From CAZBLK01 sp964492715 (GTDB lineage Bacteria; Bacillota; Clostridia; Lachnospirales; WRBF01): DNA of 64,000 nt. The stretch lies in assembly GCA_964492715.1 (NCBI GenBank), contig CAZBLK010000015.1, positions 3,103-67,102 on the forward strand, given 5' to 3'. Positions 43,241 to 51,046 of this stretch are shown here, piece after piece (position 1 is the first letter of the stretch; the number at the start of each line of letters is the position of its first letter). The translations under genes and the position numbers were made by a program. The notes under the pieces are model-generated. The model worked only from the letters and a program-made list of their open reading frames with translations, was not told the origin of the DNA and did no database searches.

Positions 43241-44398
43241 ATGAACATTGCAATTTTTTCGGATACTTACTATCCAATAATAAATGGTGTTGTTACATCT
43301 ACAGTAATGCTTGAAAACGAGCTTAAAAAGCTAGGGCACAACGTGTACATTTTTACAGTGTCCGACCCATCTGTAAAAAAGCCTTCGCCTAACGTTTTTA
43401 GGCTTCCGAGTATGCCGCTTTTCTTTTCGCCCCAGCATAGGGTTGCTTTGCTTTACCCACCCAAGCTTCTTTTAAAAATTAGAAAGCTTGACCTTGACAT
43501 AATTCATACACAAACCGAGTTTCCTGTAGGCATTTTTGGAAAAATAGTTTCCGAGTTTTTTAAAATACCAATGGTGCATACATACCATACAATGTATGAA
43601 GACTACGTGCATTACATTGCAAACGGGCATTTGCTTACACCACAAGGTGCGCAAAAGTACAGCCGCATTTTTTGCAACAGGGCTAAAGCCGTAATTGCGC
43701 CAGTTACGAAAACAAAGGATAAGCTTTTAGATTACGGCGTAAGGAAGCCCATTTCTGTAATTCCAACAGGAATAAACTTTGAGCCTTTCAGCAGAGAAAG
43801 ATATACAGAAGAAGATATCCTTGAAATTAAAAAGGAAGCTGGCATAAACCCAAATGACCCTGTCATAGTTTTTGTCGGCAGAGTTGCAAAAGAAAAAAGC
43901 ATTGACGTTTTAATTAACGCAATGCCAAACCTTTTAGAACGTCTTAAAAATGCAAAGCTTTTAATTGTTGGTGACGGACCTGTGCTAAAAGACTTAAAAC
44001 AGCAGGCTAAAACACTTGGTGTGTCAAACAACATTTCGTTTGTTGGCGCAAAGCCGTGGGACTCAATTGGAAAGTATTATCAAACTGGTGATGTTTTTGC
44101 TACGGCTTCAACATCAGAAACGCAAGGGCTTACTTATATAGAAGCAATGGCTGCAAAGGTGACTGTCGTTGCAAAAAAAGATAGAAGTGCCGAAGATGTT
44201 ATAATTGACCGTGAAACTGGCTATTATTTTGAAGAAGATACCGAAGCGGCAGACGTTTTGTATTATGCCCTAACCCACAAAGCCGAAAGCAAAAAAATTG
44301 CTGAAAATGGTTTTGACAGCATTCAAAACCTTTCTTCTGTAAATTTCGCCAAAAATATTGAAAATTTGTATATGCAGGTAATAAATAATAAGTTATAA
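43241..44398 (+). CDS. GT4-family glycosyltransferase, diacylglycerol glucosyltransferase-like
   Basis: A 385-residue GT-B glycosyltransferase. The start is the ATG at 43241 after a GGAGGAG site; a longer frame from 43196 lies within the previous gene. The opening NIAIFSDTYYPIINGVV is typical of the group that includes clostridial and Acholeplasma 1,2-diacylglycerol 3-glucosyltransferases. The EX7E donor-binding motif is SETQGLTYIEAMA, and VFVGRVAKEKSID opens the second Rossmann domain. It may build the first sugar of a membrane glycolipid or lipoteichoic acid anchor. leuS follows 36 bp downstream. Confidence 0.88.
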   Translation: MNIAIFSDTYYPIINGVVTSTVMLENELKKLGHNVYIFTVSDPSVKKPSPNVFRLPSMPLFFSPQHRVALLYPPKLLLKIRKLDLDIIHTQTEFPVGIFGKIVSEFFKIPMVHTYHTMYEDYVHYIANGHLLTPQGAQKYSRIFCNRAKAVIAPVTKTKDKLLDYGVRKPISVIPTGINFEPFSRERYTEEDILEIKKEAGINPNDPVIVFVGRVAKEKSIDVLINAMPNLLERLKNAKLLIVGDGPVLKDLKQQAKTLGVSNNISFVGAKPWDSIGKYYQTGDVFATASTSETQGLTYIEAMAAKVTVVAKKDRSAEDVIIDRETGYYFEEDTEAADVLYYALTHKAESKKIAENGFDSIQNLSSVNFAKNIENLYMQVINNKL

Positions 44399-44434
44399 TG
44401 TTTGGAAGCAATTTTGTACAAAGGAGGAACATTT

Positions 44435-46840
44435 ATGCAGTATGATTTTAAATCAATTGAAAAAAAATGGCGTGAGCATTGGGAACAAAACCCTATTCAA
44501 GAAAAAAATTCAGATAAGCCCAAGTTTTATTGCCTAGACATGTTTCCGTATCCTTCGGCTGACGGCCTGCACGTTGGGCATTGGCGTGGGTACGTTTTAA
44601 GCGACGTTCTAAGCCGCTATAAAATTTTACAAGGCTTTCAAGTGCTGCACCCAATGGGTTGGGACGCATTTGGACTTCCTGCTGAAAACTATGCAATTAA
44701 AACAGGGGTTCACCCTTCTGTTGGCACAGCCAAAAGCGTAGCAAACGCAAAAAGGCAGCTTCACGAAATTAGTGCCGTTTACGACTGGGAAAGAGAAGTA
44801 AACACGACAGACCCTAACTATTACAAATGGACACAATGGATTTTTGCAAAAATGTATGAACAAGGGCTTGCATATGAAAAGGAAATGCCTTTAAACTGGT
44901 GCCCAAGCTGTAAGTGCGTGCTTGCAAACGAGGAAGCAACAGGCGGCGTTTGCGACCGTTGCGGCGCAACTGTTACAAAGAAAATGCTTCGTCAATGGAT
45001 GCTTAAAATTACAGCATATGCAGAAAGGCTTTTGTCTGATTTAGACAAGCTTGACTGGCCGGAAAAAGTTAAAAAAATGCAGTCCGACTGGATTGGAAAA
45101 AGCTACGGTGCTGAAGTTGACTTTGGCGTTGAAGACTGTGACAAAAAAATTACTGTGTTTACAACAAGACCAGACACGCTTTACGGCGCAACGTTTATGG
45201 TGCTTGCACCTGAACACGAGCTTGTTTCGGAACTTACAACTACTGAAAACAAAGAAGAAATGGATAAATATGTTTTTGCCGCAAGCACAAAGTCGTCTGT
45301 TGACCGTATGACAGACAAAGAAAAAACAGGCGTGTTTACTGGAAGCTACTGTATAAACCCGCTTAACGGCGAAAAAGTTCCAATTTGGGTTTCAGACTAT
45401 GTTCTTATAGATTATGGCACAGGCGCAATTATGTGTGTTCCTGCACATGACGAGCGTGACTTTGACTTTGCGAAAAAGTTTAACCTGCCAATTGTGCAAG
45501 TAATTCAAAAAGAAGGCGACGAACTTAAAGAGCTTGAAGAAGCTTTTACAGGTGACGGAATTGCAGTTAATTCGCCTGCGTTTAACGGGCTTAAAACTAG
45601 AGATGCTATAAATGCCGCTGTAGATTACATTGAGCAAAAGGGAATTGGTAAGAGAACGGTTAACTACAAGCTTCGTGACTGGGTTTTCTCAAGGCAAAGG
45701 TATTGGGGTGAGCCTATTCCAATTATTCACTGTGATAAGTGCGGAAAAGTTGTTGTTCCTGACAAAGACTTACCTGTTCTTTTGCCAAACGTTGAAAAGT
45801 ACCAGCCTACAGAAACTGGTGAGTCTCCGCTTGCCGCAATTGAAGAATGGGTAAACACAACTTGTCCAAAGTGTGGCGATGCGGCACAAAGAGAAACTAA
45901 CACAATGCCACAATGGGCTGGTTCTTCGTGGTACTTCCTTCGTTATGCCGACAACAAAAATAATGATGAACTTGCAAGCAAAGAAGCTCTTACAAAATGG
46001 CTTCCTGTTGACTATTATGTAGGTGGCGTAGAACATGCCGTTTTGCACTTGCTTTATGCACGTTTTTACACAAAGTTTTTGTTTGACATTGGAGCAGTAG
46101 ATTTTGAGGAGCCGTTTTTGAAACTTTTCAACCAAGGAATGATTACAAGAAACGGCGCAAAAATGAGTAAGTCAAAAGGCAACGTAGTTTCACCAGACGG
46201 TTTGGTGGAAAGCTACGGCTGCGACTCTTTAAGAATGTACGAGTTGTTCGTTGGCCCAGCCGAGCTTGACAGCGAATGGGACGACAGCGGAATTGACGGT
46301 GTTTTCAGATATTTAAACAAAACGTGGAAGCTTGTTTACGAAAACAAAGATAAGTTTATTCCTGCAACAAAAGAGCTTGAACAGTTAAGACACAAGTTTA
46401 TTTATGACATTACAACAAGGCTTAACAACTTGACACTTAACACAGTTGTAAGCGGCTTTATGGAAAACACAAACAAGCTTGTAGAGCTTGTTAAAAAAGC
46501 CGGCGGCGTTGACAAAGAAACAATTGAAACAATTATCGTTTTGCTTGCGCCTTTTGTTCCGCATATTGCTGAGGAAATGTGGCGTTTAATTGGCAACGCA
46601 GATTCTGTGTTTACCAAGAACTGGCCAGAGTACGACGAAAGCAAAATGAAGTCAGACTATAACGAAATTGTAATTCAAATAAACGGTAAACTTAGAGATA
46701 ACATTAAAGTTTCAGTAGATGCTTCAAAGGACGAAGTTTTGGCAAAGGCGAAGGAAGCTGTTTCTGCAAAGCTTGAAGGCGTTACTATTGTTAAAGAAAT
46801 TTATGTTCCTGGTAAACTTGTTAATTTGGTTGTGAAATAA
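44435..46840 (+). CDS. leuS: Leucyl-tRNA synthetase
   Basis: An 801-residue class I aminoacyl-tRNA synthetase. The ATG at 44435 follows a GGAGG site, and the protein opens with YDFKSIEKKWREHW. The HIGH signature is HVGHWRGY (about residue 48) and the KMSKS loop is KMSKSKGNVV (about 570). A zinc-binding Cys cluster (CPSCKC and CDRCGA) lies near residue 160 and the CP1 editing domain covers about 220-410. The gene is in an operon with the glycosyltransferase; no T-box leader is seen. Confidence 0.97.
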   Translation: MQYDFKSIEKKWREHWEQNPIQEKNSDKPKFYCLDMFPYPSADGLHVGHWRGYVLSDVLSRYKILQGFQVLHPMGWDAFGLPAENYAIKTGVHPSVGTAKSVANAKRQLHEISAVYDWEREVNTTDPNYYKWTQWIFAKMYEQGLAYEKEMPLNWCPSCKCVLANEEATGGVCDRCGATVTKKMLRQWMLKITAYAERLLSDLDKLDWPEKVKKMQSDWIGKSYGAEVDFGVEDCDKKITVFTTRPDTLYGATFMVLAPEHELVSELTTTENKEEMDKYVFAASTKSSVDRMTDKEKTGVFTGSYCINPLNGEKVPIWVSDYVLIDYGTGAIMCVPAHDERDFDFAKKFNLPIVQVIQKEGDELKELEEAFTGDGIAVNSPAFNGLKTRDAINAAVDYIEQKGIGKRTVNYKLRDWVFSRQRYWGEPIPIIHCDKCGKVVVPDKDLPVLLPNVEKYQPTETGESPLAAIEEWVNTTCPKCGDAAQRETNTMPQWAGSSWYFLRYADNKNNDELASKEALTKWLPVDYYVGGVEHAVLHLLYARFYTKFLFDIGAVDFEEPFLKLFNQGMITRNGAKMSKSKGNVVSPDGLVESYGCDSLRMYELFVGPAELDSEWDDSGIDGVFRYLNKTWKLVYENKDKFIPATKELEQLRHKFIYDITTRLNNLTLNTVVSGFMENTNKLVELVKKAGGVDKETIETIIVLLAPFVPHIAEEMWRLIGNADSVFTKNWPEYDESKMKSDYNEIVIQINGKLRDNIKVSVDASKDEVLAKAKEAVSAKLEGVTIVKEIYVPGKLVNLVVK

Positions 46841-46851
46841 AGGAATATGTA

Positions 46852-46897
46852 TAATGGCGTGTAGTAATTTAAAATTATGAATTATTACACGCCATTA
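46852..46897 (+). terminator. Intrinsic terminator of leuS
   Basis: TAATGGCGTGTAGTAATT (46852-46869) and AATTATTACACGCCATTA (46880-46897) form an 18-bp stem with a one-base slip. It starts 12 bp after the leuS stop. Confidence 0.8.
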
Positions 46898-47001
46898 TTA
46901 AATGTGTTTATGCTTCAACGGGACAACCCAGAAAAATTTGCCTAGGCTTTAAAAACAAGCGGACAGTGCTAACGAGAAGGTGTAAAGTGCCGACTCCTAT
47001 A

Positions 47002-47096
47002 GCAATTCCTTTTTAATCGACATTGTCTATCGGTCAAACGCCAAACGGCTAGGCGTTTGGCTTGCCTTTGCCAATATCATTAAAAACTGGAATTGC
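47002..47096. repeat. Palindromic element upstream of the infC promoter
   Basis: Outer ends GCAATTCC (47002-47009) and GGAATTGC (47089-47096) enclose TTTTTAAT/ATTAAAAA and, at the centre, CAAACGCC (47035-47042) with GGCGTTTG (47052-47059). The element is a nearly continuous long hairpin of MITE type. It shares short end sequences with the palindromes at 5310 and 22941. Confidence 0.55.
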
Positions 47097-47123
47097 CATG
47101 AAAAAATATTTTGTAATCCCTAC

Positions 47124-47152
47124 TTGACATCAACCCAAACAGCATATATAAT
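47124..47152 (+). promoter_or_regulatory. Sigma-A promoter of infC-rpmI-rplT
   Basis: A perfect TTGACA (47124-47129) and a perfect TATAAT (47147-47152) are spaced by 17 bases. Confidence 0.85.
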
Positions 47153-47162
47153 ATTTTAGATG

Positions 47163-47298
47163 AAAGCAGAAGCGACACTTCTCACCTTGCGCCTATGGTT
47201 TAAGGTTAAACGTATTTTTATTTTGCATTTACGTTACGTTTAAAAGTGGTCGCTTGTCTAGCTGACCACTTATTTTTATTTTCAGGAGGTGCTATGCC
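47163..47298 (+). promoter_or_regulatory. L20-type attenuator leader of infC-rpmI-rplT
   Basis: Two exclusive structures can be read. One is an intrinsic terminator, GTGGTC (47246-47251) with GACCAC (47264-47269), followed by TTATTTTTATTTT. The other is a long-range pairing in which AAGCGACACTT (47170-47180) pairs with AAGTGGTCGCTT (47244-47255), with one bulged base, and so breaks the terminator. A TAAACGTA/TACGTTTA hairpin (47207-47242) lies between. This is the plan of the L20 leader in Bacillota, where L20 binding favours termination. Confidence 0.75.
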
Positions 47299-47808
47299 AT
47301 TACCGAGTTATTTTTAAACGAACAAATTCGTGATAAAGAAATTAGGCTTATCGATTCTGACGGAGCTCAGTTGGGTATTGTTTCTTCAAAAGAAGCGCAA
47401 AAACTTGCAGATGAACGCAAGCTCGACTTAGTGAAGATTTCGCCGACAGCAAAGCCGCCAGTATGCAAAATTATGGACTACAGCAAATTTAAGTTTGACC
47501 AACAAAAGCGGGAAAAGGAAGCGCGCAAAAAACAAAAAAATATTGAAATAAAAGAGCTTAGGCTTTCCCCCAACATTGACATACATGACATCGAGGTTAA
47601 ACGCAAAAAAGCTGTTGAAATTTTGGAAAAGGGCGATAAGGTAAAGATTACTGTTCGCTTTAGGGGGCGTGAGCTGGGACATACTGATGTAGCATATAAA
47701 ATGCTTAACGAGTTTGCCGAAAAGGTTTCGGAGCATGGCGTAGTTGAAAAACCACCTAAGATGGAAACAAAAAGCATGGCAATGTTTCTTGCACCACGCT
47801 CAAGCTAA
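47299..47808 (+). CDS. infC: Translation initiation factor IF-3, with AUU start codon
   Basis: A 169-residue IF-3. The start is assigned to an ATT at 47299: it is 8 bases after a perfect AGGAGGT site and the N-terminus reads (M)TELFLNEQIRDKEIRLID, as expected. The first in-frame TTG, at 47371, would remove 24 conserved residues. An ATG at 47294 is out of frame and encodes only 7 codons (MPLPSYF). An AUU start is the known self-control of infC, since IF-3 itself discriminates against it. The basic LSPNIDIHDIEVKRKKA segment and KITVRFRGRE mark the C-terminal domain. Confidence 0.93.
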   Translation: MTELFLNEQIRDKEIRLIDSDGAQLGIVSSKEAQKLADERKLDLVKISPTAKPPVCKIMDYSKFKFDQQKREKEARKKQKNIEIKELRLSPNIDIHDIEVKRKKAVEILEKGDKVKITVRFRGRELGHTDVAYKMLNEFAEKVSEHGVVEKPPKMETKSMAMFLAPRSS

Positions 47809-47915
47809 TTATCATAAACGTTTGGTTTAACCGCTTATTCGTTTATTTAAAATATGCAACACATTTACACATTTGTTTTAAATGTTTGCAACACATTTAA
47901 AGGAGGACACGCAAA

Positions 47916-48113
47916 ATGCCTAAGTTAAAAACAAGAAAGGCAGCTGCGAAAAGGTTTACAGCAACTGCTTCTGGTAAGGTACGTTATTCAAAAGCAAATA
48001 AGCAACATATTTTGACAAAGAAAAGTCCAAAGCGCAAGCGCAAGCTTCGTGTACGTGGTGTTGTTGATAAAACGAACATGAAGAGCATCAAGCGTATGTT
48101 GCCTTACATGTAA
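47916..48113 (+). CDS. rpmI: 50S ribosomal protein L35
   Basis: A 65-residue very basic protein of normal L35 length. It opens PKLKTRKAAAKRFTATASGKV and contains HILTKKSPKRKRKLR. It has an AGGAGG site and lies between infC and rplT. Confidence 0.97.
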   Translation: MPKLKTRKAAAKRFTATASGKVRYSKANKQHILTKKSPKRKRKLRVRGVVDKTNMKSIKRMLPYM

Positions 48114-48141
48114 TTAAATTTATTTATAAGGAGGACTTTAA

Positions 48142-48495
48142 ATGTCAAGAGTTAAAGGCGCATTAAACGCCAGAAAAAAGCATAAAAAAGTTTTAAAACT
48201 TGCTAAGGGCTTCAGAGGCTCAAGAAGCAAGCAATATAGAGTAGCAAAGCAGTCTGTTATGCGTGCAATGGCTCATGCCTTTAGGGGTAGAAAGCAAGTT
48301 AAGCGTGAATACAGACGCCTTTGGATTACAAGAATTAACGCTGCTGCTAGGCTTAACGGCCTTTCTTACAGCAAGCTTATGGACGGCTTGAAAAAGTCGG
48401 GCATTAACATTAACAGAAAGATGCTTGCAGAGCTTGCAGTAAACGACGCAAAAGCTTTTGCTGAACTTGCTGAAAAGGCTAAGGCTGTGAAGTAA
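48142..48495 (+). CDS. rplT: 50S ribosomal protein L20
   Basis: A 117-residue basic protein of normal L20 length. It opens SRVKGALNARKKHKKVLKLAKG and contains WITRINAAARLNGLSYSKLM, the conserved rRNA-binding stretch. L20 assembles the large subunit and in Bacillota represses its own operon through the leader upstream of infC. The ribosome binding site is AAGGAGG. Confidence 0.97.
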   Translation: MSRVKGALNARKKHKKVLKLAKGFRGSRSKQYRVAKQSVMRAMAHAFRGRKQVKREYRRLWITRINAAARLNGLSYSKLMDGLKKSGININRKMLAELAVNDAKAFAELAEKAKAVK

Positions 48496-48523
48496 GTTGT
48501 TTGAATTTGATAAAAATAATTTT

Positions 48524-48566
48524 AATAGCCTTCCCTAGTTTGTTTAATTGGGAAGGTTATTTTTAA
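48524..48566 (+). terminator. Intrinsic terminator of infC-rpmI-rplT
   Basis: AATAGCCTTCCC (48524-48535) pairs with GGGAAGGTTATT (48550-48561), allowing a G-T pair, and is followed by TTTT. Confidence 0.85.
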
Positions 48567-48737
48567 ATGTACAAGATTGTTTTAACGTCCACACAATCCA
48601 AGGAGGAAGCACAACACTTTTACCGTAAATTGGGATACAAAGACTGTGGTTGCTTAATTTTAGAAAAAGAGCCACTGGAAATTTTTTTACAAAAAACTTG
48701 GGAGATGAACATTAAGTCCACCTCCCTAAACTATTAA
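48567..48737 (+). pseudogene. C-terminal remnant of a GNAT acetyltransferase
   Basis: The 56-codon frame encodes only the end of a GNAT protein: TSTQSKEEAQHFYRKLGYKD (the motif B helix and following turn) and LEKEPLEIFLQKTW. The N-terminal 100 or so residues of a normal acetyltransferase are missing, a stop codon lies directly before the ATG, and there is no ribosome binding site. The start abuts the L20 operon terminator and the end overlaps the 3' end of glnS, as expected for a fragment left by a deletion. Confidence 0.72.
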
Positions 48738-50386
48738 TCACCTTTATAACTACTCTTTAACCCAACAATTCTATTAAAAACAAGCTCTCCATCTTTGCTC
48801 AACTTACTATCCAAGCAAAAATACCCATTTCTAAGGAACTGGAACCTGTCCTCGACTGTAGCTTCCTTAATCGCCGGCTCAACAACACAGCAATCCATGT
48901 TTACAAGCGAATTAGGGTTTTTAACAAACCCAGCTTCTGCCGTTTCATCATCAATTATTAAGCTTTCCAAAAGCCTAGCTGTTGCCTTTACACCATGCTT
49001 TGCTGAAACCCAGTGAATTGTACCTTTAACTTTTCTTCCAGTAAAGCCAGAGCCACTTTTTGTTTCAGGGTCGTATGTGCAGCGAATCTCGACAATGTTT
49101 CCACTTTCGTCCTTTACAACTTCTTCACACTTTACAAAGTATGCGCCCTTTAACCGAACTTCCTTTCCAACTGTAAGGCGGAAAAACTTGCTAGGAGCAT
49201 TTTCCATAAAGTCGGTGCGCTCAATGTAAAGCTCCTTTGAAAAAGGAACAAGTCTTTCGCCCATTTCTGGGTTTTCTGGGTTGTTTTCTACAGGAAGAAG
49301 CTCCTCCACGTCGTCTGGATAGTTTGTTATAACAACTTTAATTGGGTCAAGCACAGCCATAACAACTTTTGCCTTTTCCTTTAAATCTTCACGGACGCAA
49401 TGTTCCAAAAATGCAAAGTCTACAACGCTGTTTGCCTTTGACAAGCCAATTCTTTCGCAAAAATCACGAACTGCTTCTGGAGTATAGCCACGGCGGCGCA
49501 TTCCAGCAATTGTAATCATTCGTGGGTCGTCCCAGCCGTCAACTTCGCCGTTTTCTACCAATTGGCGAAGGTAACGCTTGCCCATAATTGTGTTTGTAAG
49601 TTGCAACTTTGCAAACTCAATTTGCCTTGGCCTAACTTCAAAATCAAGGTTATTTATTGTCCAGTCATAAAAAGGTCTGTGGTCCTCAAACTCAAGTGTG
49701 CAAATTGAATGTGTAATTTTTTCAATAGCATCTTCAAGAGGGTGCGCAAAGTCGTACATTGGGTAAATGCACCATTTGTCACCTGTGTTGTGGTGGTGCA
49801 GGTGTGCTATACGGTAAATTACAGGGTCACGCATGTTAATGTTTGGCGACGCCATGTCAATTTTTGCACGAAGTGTACGTGTGCCGTCTGTAAATTCACC
49901 ATTTCTCATTCGCTCGAAAAGGTCAAGGTTTTCTTCTACAGAACGGTTTCTGTACGGGCTGTCTTTTCCTGGGGAATTAAGCGTGCCACGGTATTCACGC
50001 ATTTGTTCAGCCGACAAGTCGCAAACAAACGCCTTGCCCTTTTTAATAAGCTCAACAGCAAACCCATAAATTTGCTCAAAATAATCTGATGCGTAATAAA
50101 GCCTGTCTTCCCAGTCAAACCCAAGCCATTTAATGTCGTCAATTATTGAATTAACATACTCGACGTCCTCTTTTGCTGGGTTTGTGTCGTCAAAGCGCAA
50201 ATTGCACATTCCACCGTAATGCTTTGCCACACCAAAGTTAAAGCAAATGCTTTTTGCGTGCCCAATGTGTAAATAGCCGTTTGGCTCTGGTGGGAAGCGT
50301 GTGTGAATTTTGTTCAACTCGCCCTTTAAATCCTCATTTATATAACTATGAATAAAATTAGCTGTGTTAGTTAATGCGCTATCCAT
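48734..50386 (-). CDS. glnS: Glutaminyl-tRNA synthetase
   Basis: A 550-residue class I synthetase of GlnRS type. The HIGH motif is PPEPNGYLHIGHAKSI (about residues 32-47). The catalytic core contains RFDDTNPAKED and PMYDFAHPLEDAIEKITHS. The KMSKS-equivalent is NTIMGKRYLRQ, where most bacterial GlnRS have VMSKR, so the serine is replaced by glycine. The C-terminal beta-barrels (about 340-550) bind the anticodon. The gene is alone; the window does not show whether the organism also uses GatCAB for Gln-tRNA. Confidence 0.96.
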   Translation of the reverse strand: MDSALTNTANFIHSYINEDLKGELNKIHTRFPPEPNGYLHIGHAKSICFNFGVAKHYGGMCNLRFDDTNPAKEDVEYVNSIIDDIKWLGFDWEDRLYYASDYFEQIYGFAVELIKKGKAFVCDLSAEQMREYRGTLNSPGKDSPYRNRSVEENLDLFERMRNGEFTDGTRTLRAKIDMASPNINMRDPVIYRIAHLHHHNTGDKWCIYPMYDFAHPLEDAIEKITHSICTLEFEDHRPFYDWTINNLDFEVRPRQIEFAKLQLTNTIMGKRYLRQLVENGEVDGWDDPRMITIAGMRRRGYTPEAVRDFCERIGLSKANSVVDFAFLEHCVREDLKEKAKVVMAVLDPIKVVITNYPDDVEELLPVENNPENPEMGERLVPFSKELYIERTDFMENAPSKFFRLTVGKEVRLKGAYFVKCEEVVKDESGNIVEIRCTYDPETKSGSGFTGRKVKGTIHWVSAKHGVKATARLLESLIIDDETAEAGFVKNPNSLVNMDCCVVEPAIKEATVEDRFQFLRNGYFCLDSKLSKDGELVFNRIVGLKSSYKGD

Positions 50387-50412
50387 ACTAAAACTCCCTT
50401 TTTATATTAAGT

Positions 50413-50643
50413 CTAAAAGCTTTTGCTATCAAAATCTTCATGGTAAAAAACTGTATTGCAATGCTCACAATGCCCAAACTTTACAATTTTGTCAGAGTTG
50501 TCTGTTTTTAGGGTATACTGAAGCTTTACCTTTACATTTTCGCCCTGTCGCTGGCAAAAGTGGTTTTCAAAGTAATAATTTTTAGAGTTTTCAAACGATT
50601 CAGCTTGTAACAGTATTTGCTTAATTTGGCTTAATTGCTCCAT
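50413..50643 (-). CDS. Small hypothetical protein with Cys-x2-Cys motif
   Basis: A 76-residue protein I do not recognise. The N-terminal half is helical and acidic (EQLSQIKQILLQAESFENSK). The C-terminal part carries the pair GHCEHCNTVF, with one more Cys at residue 30, and could bind a metal. The ATG has a GGAGGG site at the right distance, and codon use agrees with neighbouring genes, so translation is likely. It is 26 bp upstream of glnS on the same strand and may be co-transcribed. Confidence 0.55.
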   Translation of the reverse strand: MEQLSQIKQILLQAESFENSKNYYFENHFCQRQGENVKVKLQYTLKTDNSDKIVKFGHCEHCNTVFYHEDFDSKSF

Positions 50644-50660
50644 AGTATCCCTCCATTTCT

Positions 50661-50824
50661 AGGGTCTGTTTTAAAAATAGCTTTTAGTGGATTTTTGAGA
50701 AAATTTTTTGAAGTGCGAGGAAGCGAAAACCGCACGTGCCCAAAGGTACGTAAGGTTTTTGCTGACGAAGCAATTCGGAAAATTTACCGAAAAGACGCTA
50801 AAATGGATTTTTAAAACAGCCCCT
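50661..50824. repeat. MITE-like element with 18-bp terminal inverted repeats
   Basis: The ends AGGGTCTGTTTTAAAAAT (50661-50678) and ATTTTTAAAACAGCCCCT (50807-50824) match as inverted copies at 17 of 18 positions. The 164-bp unit contains an internal short inverted repeat but no gene. Only one copy is in the window. The size and ends are those of a miniature inverted-repeat element. A frame of 76 codons that spans it is an artefact. Confidence 0.7.
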
Positions 50825-51046
50825 ACAAAACCAATACTATATTTATACAGCATTTTGCAAAAATTATCAAGCCTTAATTGGCAATAAAAAAGCAATACCA
50901 AATTCTTAAATGAATAAGGTATTGCTTTATGTTAACGTTATGTTTTAAGTGTCTTCTGCTTTAGTTCTGACAATCCAATGGTATTAAGCACAGCAATTTA
51001 TACAGCAGTCACTACAGCTTGCTTTTCTTCGCTTATATGCTTAAAC

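Noticed and set aside
47294..47317. ATG 47294 as the start of infC
   Set aside because: It is out of frame with IF-3 and stops after 7 codons; it is kept only as a possible decoy frame.
47371..47808. infC starting at TTG 47371
   Set aside because: It would remove conserved N-terminal residues (NEQIRDKEIRLID), whereas ATT 47299 has an ideal ribosome binding site.
50671..50901. 76-codon minus-strand frame beside the Cys protein
   Set aside because: It lies within the MITE-like repeat and shows no ribosome binding site or family pattern.
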